Below, piece after piece: positions 1-6,479 of a stretch of 64,000 bases of DNA. The DNA comes from an uncultured Flavobacteriaceae bacterium (GTDB lineage: Bacteria > Bacteroidota > Bacteroidia > Flavobacteriales > Flavobacteriaceae): contig CANMSI010000001.1 of NCBI GenBank assembly GCA_947500575.1, positions 186,001 to 250,000 on the forward strand. The letters run 5' to 3'. The position numbers and the translations under genes were made by a program. Below the pieces are notes generated by a model. The model saw only the letters and a list, made by a program, of their open reading frames with translations, was not told where the DNA came from and did not search any database. Numbering within the stretch: the first letter of the stretch is position 1; every line of letters begins with the position of its first letter.

Positions 1-458
1 AACGTATGCTCTGCTTTTTGGGATAACTGTACCATATCTATAGGCGATAACGCCAGGTCAAAGAGCGTGTTTAAGCCAAAAGCTAACCCACATTCTAAAG
101 CTGCTGAAGAGCTTACCCCAGACCCCATGGGTAAGTAACTCTCTATAAGACAGTTGAAACCTGATACCATCGTTGTGAGTTGCTGAATTTCATGGACAAC
201 TCCTAAAATATAATTTTCCCATTCTTTCTCACTTTTTTCTACTTTATTAAGATCAATTGTGAACCCCTTTTCATATCCTTTACTATAAATATTACAGATA
301 TTTGGAGAAGAATTCTTCTGAAAAGAAAAAATGATTTTTTTGTCAATAGCCGTTGGTAAAACATACCCCATATTGTAGTCGGTATGCTCTCCAATAAGAT
401 TAATTCTTCCTGGGGAAGTAATAACAAGTTCTGGTTTGAAATGCTCTAAAAATCGCAT
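1..458 (-). CDS. galK: Galactokinase, N-terminal part (cut by window edge)
   Basis: Galactokinase phosphorylates galactose to galactose-1-phosphate with ATP, the first step of the cytoplasmic Leloir pathway. About 152 N-terminal residues are present of a family length near 380; the rest lies beyond the left edge. The protein starts MRFLEHF and soon shows the galactokinase signature PGRINLIGEHTDYN, where Glu and Asp contact the sugar. Near residue 125 is the GHMP-kinase ATP loop, PMGSGVSSSAALE. The ATG at 456-458 is the only one just upstream of the signature. The gene follows a GH26-like glycosidase and a sugar symporter on the same strand, 114 bp below the glycosidase stop, and has its own candidate promoter. 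Identification is firm; only the C-terminus is unseen. Confidence 0.93.
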   Translation of the reverse strand, partial: MRFLEHFKPELVITSPGRINLIGEHTDYNMGYVLPTAIDKKIIFSFQKNSSPNICNIYSKGYEKGFTIDLNKVEKSEKEWENYILGVVHEIQQLTTMVSGFNCLIESYLPMGSGVSSSAALECGLAFGLNTLFDLALSPIDMVQLSQKAEHT

Positions 459-485
459 GTAAATGGTCTCCTTTTCAATTCGAAA

Positions 486-519
486 CAAATGTATTAAAAA
501 ATACACGTATTTTATACGT
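486..519 (-). promoter_or_regulatory. Candidate galK promoter with palindromic operator
   Basis: On the minus strand TACATTTG (486-493) matches the Bacteroidota -7 consensus TAnnTTTG, about 28 bp before the galK ATG. Just upstream is a perfect inverted repeat, ACGTAT-AAA-ATACGT (505-519), where a repressor would block RNA polymerase. No clear -33 TTG sits at the usual spacing. The operator role is inferred from position and symmetry. Confidence 0.4.
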
Positions 520-572
520 TTATTATTTTTTAATCAAAAATGCTTTTAATTTATAAGACTTAAATTACTATA

Positions 573-1745
573 CTACTGGGTTTTATGATATAGTTTATCG
601 TATAAGTTCGAAGAAGATTTCACGTATTTTGGCTGGGAAGTAATTTGTTTCCAGCGATGGCTTACACTATCACTTAAATGCAACCGCGCATCGATTCCTT
701 TAAAAGTAGGGTTTTGCTTCCACATGGGGTGTGCGTCCCAATGGCAATTAATATAATGTATCGCTTTTACCACATCCGAGTGCTCGTCTATAGTTTTAAA
801 AAAGGGTACAAACCACTGGTCCCATGCCATTTGGGCCTGTACTGGATTGCCCAATTGCATTTCTTTGGTAAGACCAGAATTGCCTTGAGGATTATTTACG
901 AAATCAGTAACCGTTGGGGTAGCTTCTGCAATAAATACGGGCTTCCCTTTTTTGCGAGCAAACTCGAACATTTGAATTTTTTCCCAATAATTAAAAAAAG
1001 AAGTTCCCAACCAATCTACATAGTCATCTCCCGGATACCATGCTTCCAATTGTTTAAGAGACGACATGAATCCTGCGGATTGCCATACATAAGCGGTATT
1101 GGTAACACCCTTTGCTTTTAATATATCTACAATACGTTTGTAGGCTTTGATGGTACTCTTCCGATCGTAATGGTTCCAAGGATCTCCATCAAACTCATAA
1201 GCGATCCTAAGAAATACTGGACGTTCTCCTAAAGAAAGTAAAAAATCCGCTAAAGAATTGATATACACATCATGTGTACCATCTGCTATCTTTTCTTCAT
1301 GATTTACAAATGAAAGACCCATGGCCAAAATCATGTTTTTATAATCTGGGTCGTCTAATTGTAGGCTAACATTATAATCATTATCACCCCAATCATGGGT
1401 GTTATAAATCCCATCCAAACCTTGCATGATATGTCCGAAAGATGTTTCACCAGGGCTTATATTCGTATAGGTAGTCCAACCGGCTGGTTTATCAAAATGG
1501 TCCAAATACCCATCCTTGTATTCTTCCAAACCACCTACGGCTTCCAATTCTTGACCTACAAAAAGGAGTACTTCCCCATCTTCGGGCTCAAATTTGGCTA
1601 ACTTTCGCTTTCCAGAAATAGACTTCTTAGACGATTCAGCTGGCGCTTTAGCTGCTGCTTCATTTACTTGCTGCTGTCCATAACAGGCAAACAATAGTAA
1701 AACCAAAATTAAAACACCAAATCTTTTAGTCATATAAAAATTCAC
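573..1745 (-). CDS. GH26-like glycoside hydrolase lipoprotein
   Basis: Probably an exported beta-glycanase or beta-mannanase-like retaining glycosidase. The N-terminus has a hydrophobic segment ending in a lipobox-like LFAC (Cys near residue 21), so it is likely lipid-anchored. The catalytic barrel follows a Lys/Ala/Ser-rich linker. LRIAYEFDG (Glu about 184) fits the acid/base strand of clan GH-A enzymes, and PVFIAEATP (Glu about 274) fits the nucleophile strand. The overall pattern is closest to family GH26, but the acid/base motif is not the textbook one, so substrate is open. A second ATG four codons downstream (1733) is an alternative start. It lies between a sugar symporter and galK on one strand, which suggests a small saccharide-use operon that may handle galactose-containing oligosaccharides. 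Confidence 0.7.
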   Translation of the reverse strand: MNFYMTKRFGVLILVLLLFACYGQQQVNEAAAKAPAESSKKSISGKRKLAKFEPEDGEVLLFVGQELEAVGGLEEYKDGYLDHFDKPAGWTTYTNISPGETSFGHIMQGLDGIYNTHDWGDNDYNVSLQLDDPDYKNMILAMGLSFVNHEEKIADGTHDVYINSLADFLLSLGERPVFLRIAYEFDGDPWNHYDRKSTIKAYKRIVDILKAKGVTNTAYVWQSAGFMSSLKQLEAWYPGDDYVDWLGTSFFNYWEKIQMFEFARKKGKPVFIAEATPTVTDFVNNPQGNSGLTKEMQLGNPVQAQMAWDQWFVPFFKTIDEHSDVVKAIHYINCHWDAHPMWKQNPTFKGIDARLHLSDSVSHRWKQITSQPKYVKSSSNLYDKLYHKTQ

Positions 1746-1860
1746 CTATGTATCTCTCTACCTTCAAACCGTGCACAGGTAGAAGTGGTTATATACTATT
1801 CCTCTCCTACTCTAATGATAGAGAGGTCTGGATTAAACCCTCCTAGTATCGGATGCTGTA

Positions 1861-3405
1861 TCATTTTACCAACTCCGCTTCAATTTGCTCCAAAGATTTG
1901 CCTTTTGTTTCTGGAAGTATTTTAAGCATTATAAAAAATCCAACCAAAGCCAAGGTTCCAAAAATAAAGAAGGTCATTGCATTGCCAAGATTAGAAAGTT
2001 CCCATGGGAAAATAAGCTGTACCATGGAACTGGTGAGCGAATTTATAAAGGCAATAGCGCCAATGGCCAAACCCCTATACATATTTGGATATAATTCAGA
2101 TAGCATTACCCACATTACGGGTCCTAATGAGAACGCAAAACACGCAATAAAAATCAATATTCCAACAAGCACTAAGGTAGCATTCATGTTGGTAGCTACT
2201 TCCAAAATAGCCCCCTCATTCTGAGTGTAGGTATCTTCCCCTAATGTTTCTATCATTGCCTTCTTAAAGTCCAAATCATTGTCATAGGTGATTCCTGAAA
2301 CTCCGGCAAATTGCGAACTCTCAATGGTTTCAATCTTGCTTATTTCGATATCCGTCAATTCATAGGTGGCTTTGTTAAATCCATAAGCACACATTAGCAA
2401 CCCTACGGCCATCCCTATAGTTCCTGCCAATAACAAAGGGCGTCTTCCTACCTTATCTATTAAATACATGGCAACCAGTGTGAAAACTACTGAAACAAAA
2501 CTCAATAAGATACCAGAGGAGAAGGCGGCGTCTGTGCCAATCCCTGTTTGTTTAAAAATGGAGGTAGCATAAAAGTAAATAGCATTGATTCCCGTGGCCT
2601 GCTGTAATATTCCGATAATAAGACCTACAAGAAGCACAAAGCGGAGTGCCGGTTTAAAGAGTTGCGAAATAGTCGCTTTTGGTTTTCCTTTTTGTTCTTC
2701 CAAACTTCCTTCAATGGATATAATTTCCTCATTCGCCGCTATTTTTCCATGTAAACTATTCAATATCTTTTGGGCCTGTTTCACCTTACTTTTTCCATAG
2801 AGCCATCGCGGGCTTTCGGGCACAAAAAACATCAACAAAAAATAGCACACCGCTGGTAGTAGTTCAATACCCAACATCCAACGCCATACGGTTTCATCTG
2901 TAAACATTTCATTTCCTACGCTATTTGCCTCATTGAAATAATAATTGCTTAGAAAAGCCGCAAAAAAACCAAAAACAATATTGAGCTGTTGCATGGACAC
3001 CAGTTTACCTCTGTTCTTTGCAGTTGCAATTTCAGCAATATATATTGGAGCAAGTATCAGTGCTGCGCCAAAAGCAAGTCCGCCCAAAGTTCTCGCAATA
3101 AATAAGGTTTCAAAAGAGGTAGCATAGGCAGACCAGAGTGCAGAAATTGCATATAAAAATCCAACGGCGATTAGTATTTTCTTTCTTCCAATAAGGTCGC
3201 TTAAACGCCCAGCTATCAGCATTGCTACCATGGCCGCCCATGAAGGTGCACTTGTTACCAAGCCTTCCTGCCAGTCACCTAGATGAAATTCCGGAATCGT
3301 ATAGGACATTACCCCAGAAATAATACCGGCATCAAAACCGAATAAAAACCCTCCGAGGGATACGACAAATGCAATGAACCAGGTCTTAACTTTATTCGTT
3401 TTCAT
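1861..3405 (-). CDS. MFS sugar/H+ symporter (sugar porter family)
   Basis: A 514-residue inner-membrane transporter of the major facilitator superfamily, sugar porter (xylose/galactose/arabinose) branch. It imports a monosaccharide with a proton. Twelve membrane segments can be followed. Family marks are GRLSDLIGRKK after helix 2, PESPRWLYGK after helix 6, the QQATGINAIYFYATSIF helix 7, DKVGRRPLLLAG, and the closing PETKGKSLEQIE. A longer extracytoplasmic insert lies between helices 9 and 10 (about residues 345-405). It is the first gene of the minus-strand group leading to the GH26-like enzyme (115 bp away) and galK, which suggests galactose or a galactoside-derived sugar as substrate; that is inference from context. 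Confidence 0.88.
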   Translation of the reverse strand: MKTNKVKTWFIAFVVSLGGFLFGFDAGIISGVMSYTIPEFHLGDWQEGLVTSAPSWAAMVAMLIAGRLSDLIGRKKILIAVGFLYAISALWSAYATSFETLFIARTLGGLAFGAALILAPIYIAEIATAKNRGKLVSMQQLNIVFGFFAAFLSNYYFNEANSVGNEMFTDETVWRWMLGIELLPAVCYFLLMFFVPESPRWLYGKSKVKQAQKILNSLHGKIAANEEIISIEGSLEEQKGKPKATISQLFKPALRFVLLVGLIIGILQQATGINAIYFYATSIFKQTGIGTDAAFSSGILLSFVSVVFTLVAMYLIDKVGRRPLLLAGTIGMAVGLLMCAYGFNKATYELTDIEISKIETIESSQFAGVSGITYDNDLDFKKAMIETLGEDTYTQNEGAILEVATNMNATLVLVGILIFIACFAFSLGPVMWVMLSELYPNMYRGLAIGAIAFINSLTSSMVQLIFPWELSNLGNAMTFFIFGTLALVGFFIMLKILPETKGKSLEQIEAELVK

Positions 3406-3483
3406 AGATCTATTTTGGTTGTCTCTAAATATACCAATTAAATTTATTTAAGGTTTCATTTTATAGTATGTTCATAAAGAATA

Positions 3484-3525
3484 AAAAAGGCACTGAAATC
3501 CTAATACTAGGATCAGTGCCTTTTT
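3484..3525. terminator. Strong bidirectional hairpin terminator
   Basis: GGCACTG and CAGTGCC, with an inner ATCCTA/TAGGAT stem and an ATAC loop, are flanked by A and T runs on both sides. It lies 73 bp beyond the stop of the minus-strand membrane-protein gene and separates it from the symporter gene. Confidence 0.8.
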
Positions 3526-3597
3526 GAAGGGTCTATTTAGTAAACTAAGTTCCCCCGAATTAGTTTACCAAAAATTAGTTAGCCCTTATATCATTGC

Positions 3598-3870
3598 CTA
3601 CATCAGTATTATAACTACATTAATAAAAATACTAGCAATTAAAAGATATAGTACTGTTTTTGGTTTTTGTACTGTTAAAATGGCTGTATTATGAGCGCTA
3701 CATATTACAACACTTAAAAATACTAAAAACATTGCAAAACTACTGACTCCATTCATTAAAGTTTTAAGAATTGCTAAAGACCCTAAGGTGGTAGATATAA
3801 TAATTCCGAGGGTGGAGTATCCAATGAAATATTTACTCCAATGGGTACTAATTTGTGTGAATGTAGTCAT
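3598..3870 (-). CDS. Small three-helix membrane protein, unknown function
   Basis: A 90-residue protein that I do not recognise. It has three hydrophobic stretches: about residues 15-35 (YFIGYSTLGIIISTTLGSLA), 42-60 (SSFAMFLVFLSVVICS) and 70-89 (TVLYLLIASIFINVVIILM), with short polar turns. There is no signal peptide or catalytic motif. It has its own terminator downstream and faces away from the GIY-YIG/tRNA array, so it is probably transcribed alone. Size, hydrophobic pattern and isolated position support a real gene, but no role can be given. Confidence 0.6.
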   Translation of the reverse strand: MTTFTQISTHWSKYFIGYSTLGIIISTTLGSLAILKTLMNGVSSFAMFLVFLSVVICSAHNTAILTVQKPKTVLYLLIASIFINVVIILM

Positions 3871-3996
3871 AGCTGTATTATTTAATGTTTACGCTAAATT
3901 AGCCATCACTTTTTGGGTAAAACATGATAATTATCAGCTTATGAATTAATTCCTAAAAAAAACAATTAATGATGAAGCTGTTTTGATCAACTTTTA

Positions 3997-4004
3997 TATT
4001 TTTG
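3997..4004 (+). promoter_or_regulatory. -7 promoter box for the GIY-YIG/tRNA-Pro array
   Basis: TATTTTTG matches TAnnTTTG and lies 28 bp before the first tRNA-like head (4032). It could drive the three nuclease units and the final tRNA as one transcript. No TTG sits at the ideal -33 spacing. Confidence 0.45.
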
Positions 4005-4031
4005 CTATCCTTTTAGAATACATTTTTAAAT

Positions 4032-4086
4032 TGGGATGTGGCGCAGTCCGGTTAGCGTATCGCGCCAAAGGCGTGATGGTCGCAAG
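4032..4086 (+). pseudogene. Truncated tRNA-like head 1
   Basis: It matches the tRNA-Pro acceptor 5' strand, D arm and start of the T arm, but lacks the T loop, T-stem 3' strand and acceptor 3' strand, so it cannot be a tRNA. The anticodon arm is replaced by a same-length hairpin, TCGCG-CCAAAGG-CGTGA, with C where U33 should be. Confidence 0.85.
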
Positions 4087-4094
4087 AAGTTTTG

Positions 4095-4331
4095 ATGGAA
4101 TATGTGGTTTATATACTATTTAGTGAAAGCCTTGGACGATATTATGTAGGGCAGACTAATAATTTTACTAAAAGATTTAAAACGCATAATCAAGGAGGAA
4201 AAAAATATACGTCCAAGGGAGTTCCCTGGACCTTGGTAAAAAAATACGATTGTTGTTCTAGAACCGAAGCAATACGACTAGAACGGAAAATTAAAAAGAG
4301 GGGTATAAAAAGGTACCTTAATGAGAATTAA
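4095..4331 (+). CDS. Small GIY-YIG nuclease, copy 1
   Basis: A 78-residue single-domain GIY-YIG endonuclease of the small UPF0213/URI-like type. VVYIL gives the GIY strand and YYVGQT the YIG strand; KRFKTHN supplies the catalytic-type Arg, and TEAIRLERKIKKR the metal-binding Glu helix. No extra DNA-binding domain is visible. ATG 4095 is used because the preceding codon, ATG in the other copies, is TTG here. The gene starts 8 bases after the end of a truncated tRNA-like head and stops 4 nt before the next. Differences from copy 3 are mostly synonymous (only Asn for Asp near the end), which suggests the protein is under selection. Cleavage of DNA at the tRNA locus is inferred from family and position. 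Confidence 0.88.
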   Translation: MEYVVYILFSESLGRYYVGQTNNFTKRFKTHNQGGKKYTSKGVPWTLVKKYDCCSRTEAIRLERKIKKRGIKRYLNEN

Positions 4332-4335
4332 TTTT

Positions 4336-4390
4336 CGGGATGTGGCGCAGTCCGGTGAGCGTATCACGCCAAAGGCGTGATGGTCGCAAG
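4336..4390 (+). pseudogene. Truncated tRNA-like head 2
   Basis: Same layout as head 1, with the acceptor strand CGGGATG intact and the replaced anticodon arm TCACG-CCAAAGG-CGTGA. Including the CC/GG loop edges this can form a 7-bp stem with an AAA loop. No 3' half is present. Confidence 0.85.
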
Positions 4391-4395
4391 AAATT

Positions 4396-4635
4396 ATGAT
4401 GGAATATGTGGTTTATGTACTATTTAGTGAAAGCCTTGGACGATATTATGTAGGGCAGACTAATAATTTTACTAAAAGATTTAAAACGCATAACCAAGGA
4501 GGAAAAAAATATACGTCCAAGGGAGTTCCCTGGACCTTGATAAAAAAATACGATTGTCGTTCTAGAACCGAAGCAATACGACTAGAACGGAAAATTAAAA
4601 AGAGGGGTATAAAAAGATACCTCGATGAGAATTAA
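4396..4635 (+). CDS. Small GIY-YIG nuclease, copy 2
   Basis: A 79-residue GIY-YIG nuclease starting ATG ATG. It differs from copy 3 at three residues (Val for Ile near position 8, Ile for Val near 49, Arg for Cys near 55) and a few silent bases. All catalytic-type residues are kept: the GIY and YIG strands, Arg in KRFKTHN, and Glu in the RTEAIRLER helix. Like its sisters it sits between two tRNA-Pro-like heads in the direction of the tRNA, so it is probably on the same transcript. High identity with mostly silent or conservative changes argues for recent duplication or gene conversion among functional copies. Confidence 0.88.
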   Translation: MMEYVVYVLFSESLGRYYVGQTNNFTKRFKTHNQGGKKYTSKGVPWTLIKKYDCRSRTEAIRLERKIKKRGIKRYLDEN

Positions 4636-4639
4636 TTTT

Positions 4640-4694
4640 CGGGATGTGGCGCAGTCCGGTTAGCGTATCACGCCAAAGGCGTGATGGTCGCAGG
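4640..4694 (+). pseudogene. Truncated tRNA-like head 3
   Basis: It is identical to tRNA-Pro at 38 of 38 positions outside the 17-nt anticodon arm, which is wholly replaced by TCACGCCAAAGGCGTGA. It ends after the T-stem 5' strand, then reads into the nuclease start. Confidence 0.88.
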
Positions 4695-4699
4695 AAATT

Positions 4700-4939
4700 A
4701 TGATGGAATATGTGGTTTATATACTATTTAGTGAAAGCCTTGGACGATATTATGTAGGGCAGACTAATAATTTTACTAAAAGATTTAAAACGCATAATCA
4801 AGGAGGAAAAAAATATACGTCCAAGGGGGTTCCCTGGACCTTGGTAAAAAAATACGATTGTTGTTCTAGAACCGAAGCAATACGACTAGAACGGAAAATT
4901 AAAAAGAGGGGTATAAAAAGATACCTCGATGAGAATTAA
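4700..4939 (+). CDS. Small GIY-YIG nuclease, copy 3
   Basis: A 79-residue GIY-YIG nuclease next to the intact tRNA-Pro; its stop codon lies 4 nt before the tRNA 5' end. It has the same motifs as the other copies and the C-terminal YLDEN also seen in copy 2. If transcribed with the tRNA, RNase P cleavage at 4944 would separate mRNA and tRNA. Small GIY-YIG genes beside tRNA genes recur in Bacteroidota to my general knowledge, but I know of no assigned function. Homing or selfish maintenance at the tRNA is the main hypothesis; DNA repair is an alternative. Confidence 0.88.
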   Translation: MMEYVVYILFSESLGRYYVGQTNNFTKRFKTHNQGGKKYTSKGVPWTLVKKYDCCSRTEAIRLERKIKKRGIKRYLDEN

Positions 4940-4943
4940 TTTT

Positions 4944-5018
4944 CGGGATGTGGCGCAGTCCGGTTAGCGTACACGGCTGGGGGCCGTGTGGTCGCAGGTT
5001 CAAATCCTGTCATCCCGA
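4944..5018 (+). tRNA. tRNA-Pro (anticodon GGG)
   Basis: A complete 75-nt cloverleaf. Acceptor CGGGATG pairs with CATCCCG, D stem GCGC/GCGT, anticodon stem CACGG/CCGTG with loop CTGGGGG (U33, anticodon GGG), T stem GCAGG/CCTGT with loop TTCAAAT, and discriminator A. CCA is not encoded. Its 5' side abuts the GIY-YIG array and its 3' end is the left attachment site of an integrative element, so the present 3' end was probably rebuilt by the integrated DNA. Confidence 0.95.
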
Positions 5019-5019
5019 C
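5007..5019 (+). other. attL core at the tRNA-Pro 3' end
   Basis: CTGTCATCCCGAC covers the T-stem/acceptor 3' strand of tRNA-Pro and is repeated exactly at 10797-10809. A direct repeat of a tRNA 3' end with an integrase gene just inside it is the classic signature of tyrosine-recombinase insertion. Confidence 0.8.
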
Positions 5020-5041
5020 GAACTGCCATTTAGGCACTATC

Positions 5042-5076
5042 AAAGCACTGTTAATTATCTGATTATCAGTGCTTTT
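5042..5076 (+). terminator. Terminator after tRNA-Pro, brought by the element
   Basis: AAAGCACTG pairs with CAGTGCTTT, followed by T residues, 24 nt beyond the tRNA end and inside the integrated DNA. It would replace the original tRNA terminator now stranded at 10815-10870. Confidence 0.7.
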
Positions 5077-5167
5077 CATTTTTATTACCTTCAATTAATA
5101 TCACCTGATTTCATATTTCTGGTGAAGGGATCGGTGAATGCTTTGGTATGTTTCTTGTGCATAATTT

Positions 5168-5219
5168 AGCTCTAAATAGAGCTATTTAAGGTGTCTTTAA
5201 AATAGATTTTTAACACTTA
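5168..5219 (+). promoter_or_regulatory. Inverted repeats upstream of the integrase gene
   Basis: AGCTCT-AAAT-AGAGCT (5168-5183) is followed by TTAAGGTGT (5186-5194) and its near complement ACACTTAA (5212-5219). Position between attL and int suits integrase arm sites or control of int expression. This is based on symmetry alone. Confidence 0.35.
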
Positions 5220-5231
5220 AAGACTTGAATT

Positions 5232-6479
5232 ATGAGGAACAAAAGCACACTTACGGTATTACTCTTTACAAGAGACATTACTAAGAATTTGAACAAGCTA
5301 ACCGTTTATGCCCGTATTACCGTAGATGGTAAGCGAGCAGAGATCAGTTTAAAACGCTATGTAGCAGATAAAGACTGGGATGCATCTAAAGGCAGAATGC
5401 ATAGAAGTAGCCCACAATCTCGACGTTTTAATAGCTATTTAGATGAAGTGTATGGGCAGATATTAGAAGCGCACAAGGAATTACTCTCCGAACACAAATT
5501 AATTACCGCACAAGCCGTAAAAGCCCGGTATCTCGGTTTGGATGAGCAGCATAAAACCCTTACAGAGCTAGTGGATTATCATAATACCAATATGCGATCC
5601 GTTCTAAAGGCGGGTACTATGAAGAACTATTATACCACCGAGAAGTACCTGAAATCATATTTAAAGAGGAGGCTAAAAACAGAAGACATCTATTTAAAGC
5701 AGCTCAACTACCACTTTATAGTAGACTTTGAGCAGTTCATAAGAAATTACCAACCCAACAAAAAAAGAAAGACCTGTACCAACAATGGGGTAATGAAACA
5801 TATGGAGCGTTTAACGAAAATGACCAACCTAGCGGTAAAGTTAGAATGGTTAGAGAAAGATCCGTTTAAGAATTATAAGCTAAAGTTTGAAAAGCATGAT
5901 CGTAGTTACCTTACAGAGAGAGAACTAGCTTTGGTAGAAGAAACCATCTTTACAAGTCCAACTTATGAAAAGACCAAAGATGTCTTTTTATTTTGTTGCT
6001 ATACAGGACTCTCTTATATCGATGTAAAAGAACTAACAAGCGAACAAGTCTTAAAAGGGATTGATGGCAATTATTGGTTGCATACTAAAAGAGCCAAGAC
6101 CAATGAAGTGGTAAAAATACCTTTACTACCCCAAGCAGAAAACATAGTTTTAAAATACCAAGATTGTCAACAAACTAAAATCAACGGTTTACTACTACCT
6201 GTCTACAGCAATCAAAAAACCAATCAATACCTAAAACAAATTATTAAGGCATCTGGTATACATAAGCATATTACTTTTCATAGTGCTAGGCATACATTTG
6301 CTACCACGGTAACTCTTTCCAATGGCGTGCCTTTAGAAACAGTTTCCAAACTCCTTGGACATACCAAAATATCCACTACTCAAATCTATGCGCGGGTATT
6401 ACAAAAGAAAGTGGGGGAAGATATGCAAGAGCTTATAGGAAAATATAAAGCAAAACAAAAGTCGAGCGAAGCATCGTAA
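5232..6479 (+). CDS. Tyrosine recombinase / integrase (IntDOT-like)
   Basis: A 415-residue site-specific recombinase of the Bacteroidota phage-integrase type, expected to insert and excise the element at the tRNA-Pro 3' end. The N-terminal 90 residues form an arm-type binding domain (TVYARITVDGKRAEISLK), then a SAM-like core-binding domain (about 105-205), then the catalytic domain. In the catalytic part TGLSYIDVKEL has Ser (about 261) where most relatives have the first catalytic Arg; IntDOT of CTnDOT has the same change. HSARH (His about 349, Arg about 352), LLGH (His about 376) and the Tyr in QIYARV (about 385) are present. It starts just inside attL and is read into the element. It looks full length and active. 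Confidence 0.92.
   Translation: MRNKSTLTVLLFTRDITKNLNKLTVYARITVDGKRAEISLKRYVADKDWDASKGRMHRSSPQSRRFNSYLDEVYGQILEAHKELLSEHKLITAQAVKARYLGLDEQHKTLTELVDYHNTNMRSVLKAGTMKNYYTTEKYLKSYLKRRLKTEDIYLKQLNYHFIVDFEQFIRNYQPNKKRKTCTNNGVMKHMERLTKMTNLAVKLEWLEKDPFKNYKLKFEKHDRSYLTERELALVEETIFTSPTYEKTKDVFLFCCYTGLSYIDVKELTSEQVLKGIDGNYWLHTKRAKTNEVVKIPLLPQAENIVLKYQDCQQTKINGLLLPVYSNQKTNQYLKQIIKASGIHKHITFHSARHTFATTVTLSNGVPLETVSKLLGHTKISTTQIYARVLQKKVGEDMQELIGKYKAKQKSSEAS

Larger units (their letters stand above)
4032..4335 (+). repeat. Tandem unit 1: tRNA-Pro 5' part + GIY-YIG gene (304 bp)
   Basis: First of three head-to-tail units with an exact 304-bp period (starts 4032, 4336, 4640; the full tRNA follows at 4944). 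It opens with a tRNA-like head of about 55 nt that stops inside the T arm and runs into the nuclease gene. Four nt separate the stop codon from the next head. This copy is the most diverged: T for C at the first base, GCAAG for GCAGG in the T stem, and TTG in place of the first ATG. Confidence 0.95.
4336..4639 (+). repeat. Tandem unit 2: tRNA-Pro 5' part + GIY-YIG gene (304 bp)
   Basis: Second copy of the unit, nearly identical to unit 3. A G replaces T in the D loop (CCGGTGAGC), and the T stem again reads GCAAG. Its end abuts unit 3 with no extra bases. Confidence 0.95.
4640..4943 (+). repeat. Tandem unit 3: tRNA-Pro 5' part + GIY-YIG gene (304 bp)
   Basis: Last unit, directly joined to the full tRNA-Pro. 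Its head is the closest to the real tRNA: the first 28 nt and the 10 nt TGGTCGCAGG after the anticodon arm are identical to it. The break from tRNA sequence comes right after GCAGG (4694; equivalent tRNA position 4998). Confidence 0.95.

Noticed and set aside
4032-4943. Functional tRNAs in the three heads, or a CRISPR-like array
   Set aside because: The heads lack the T loop and 3' acceptor strand and have C33, so they cannot fold as tRNAs. The repeats contain coding units of 304 bp, not short repeats with unique spacers.
4948-5169. A 73-codon plus-strand frame over tRNA-Pro
   Set aside because: Its first part is the translated tRNA and the rest crosses attL and a terminator; no protein family features.
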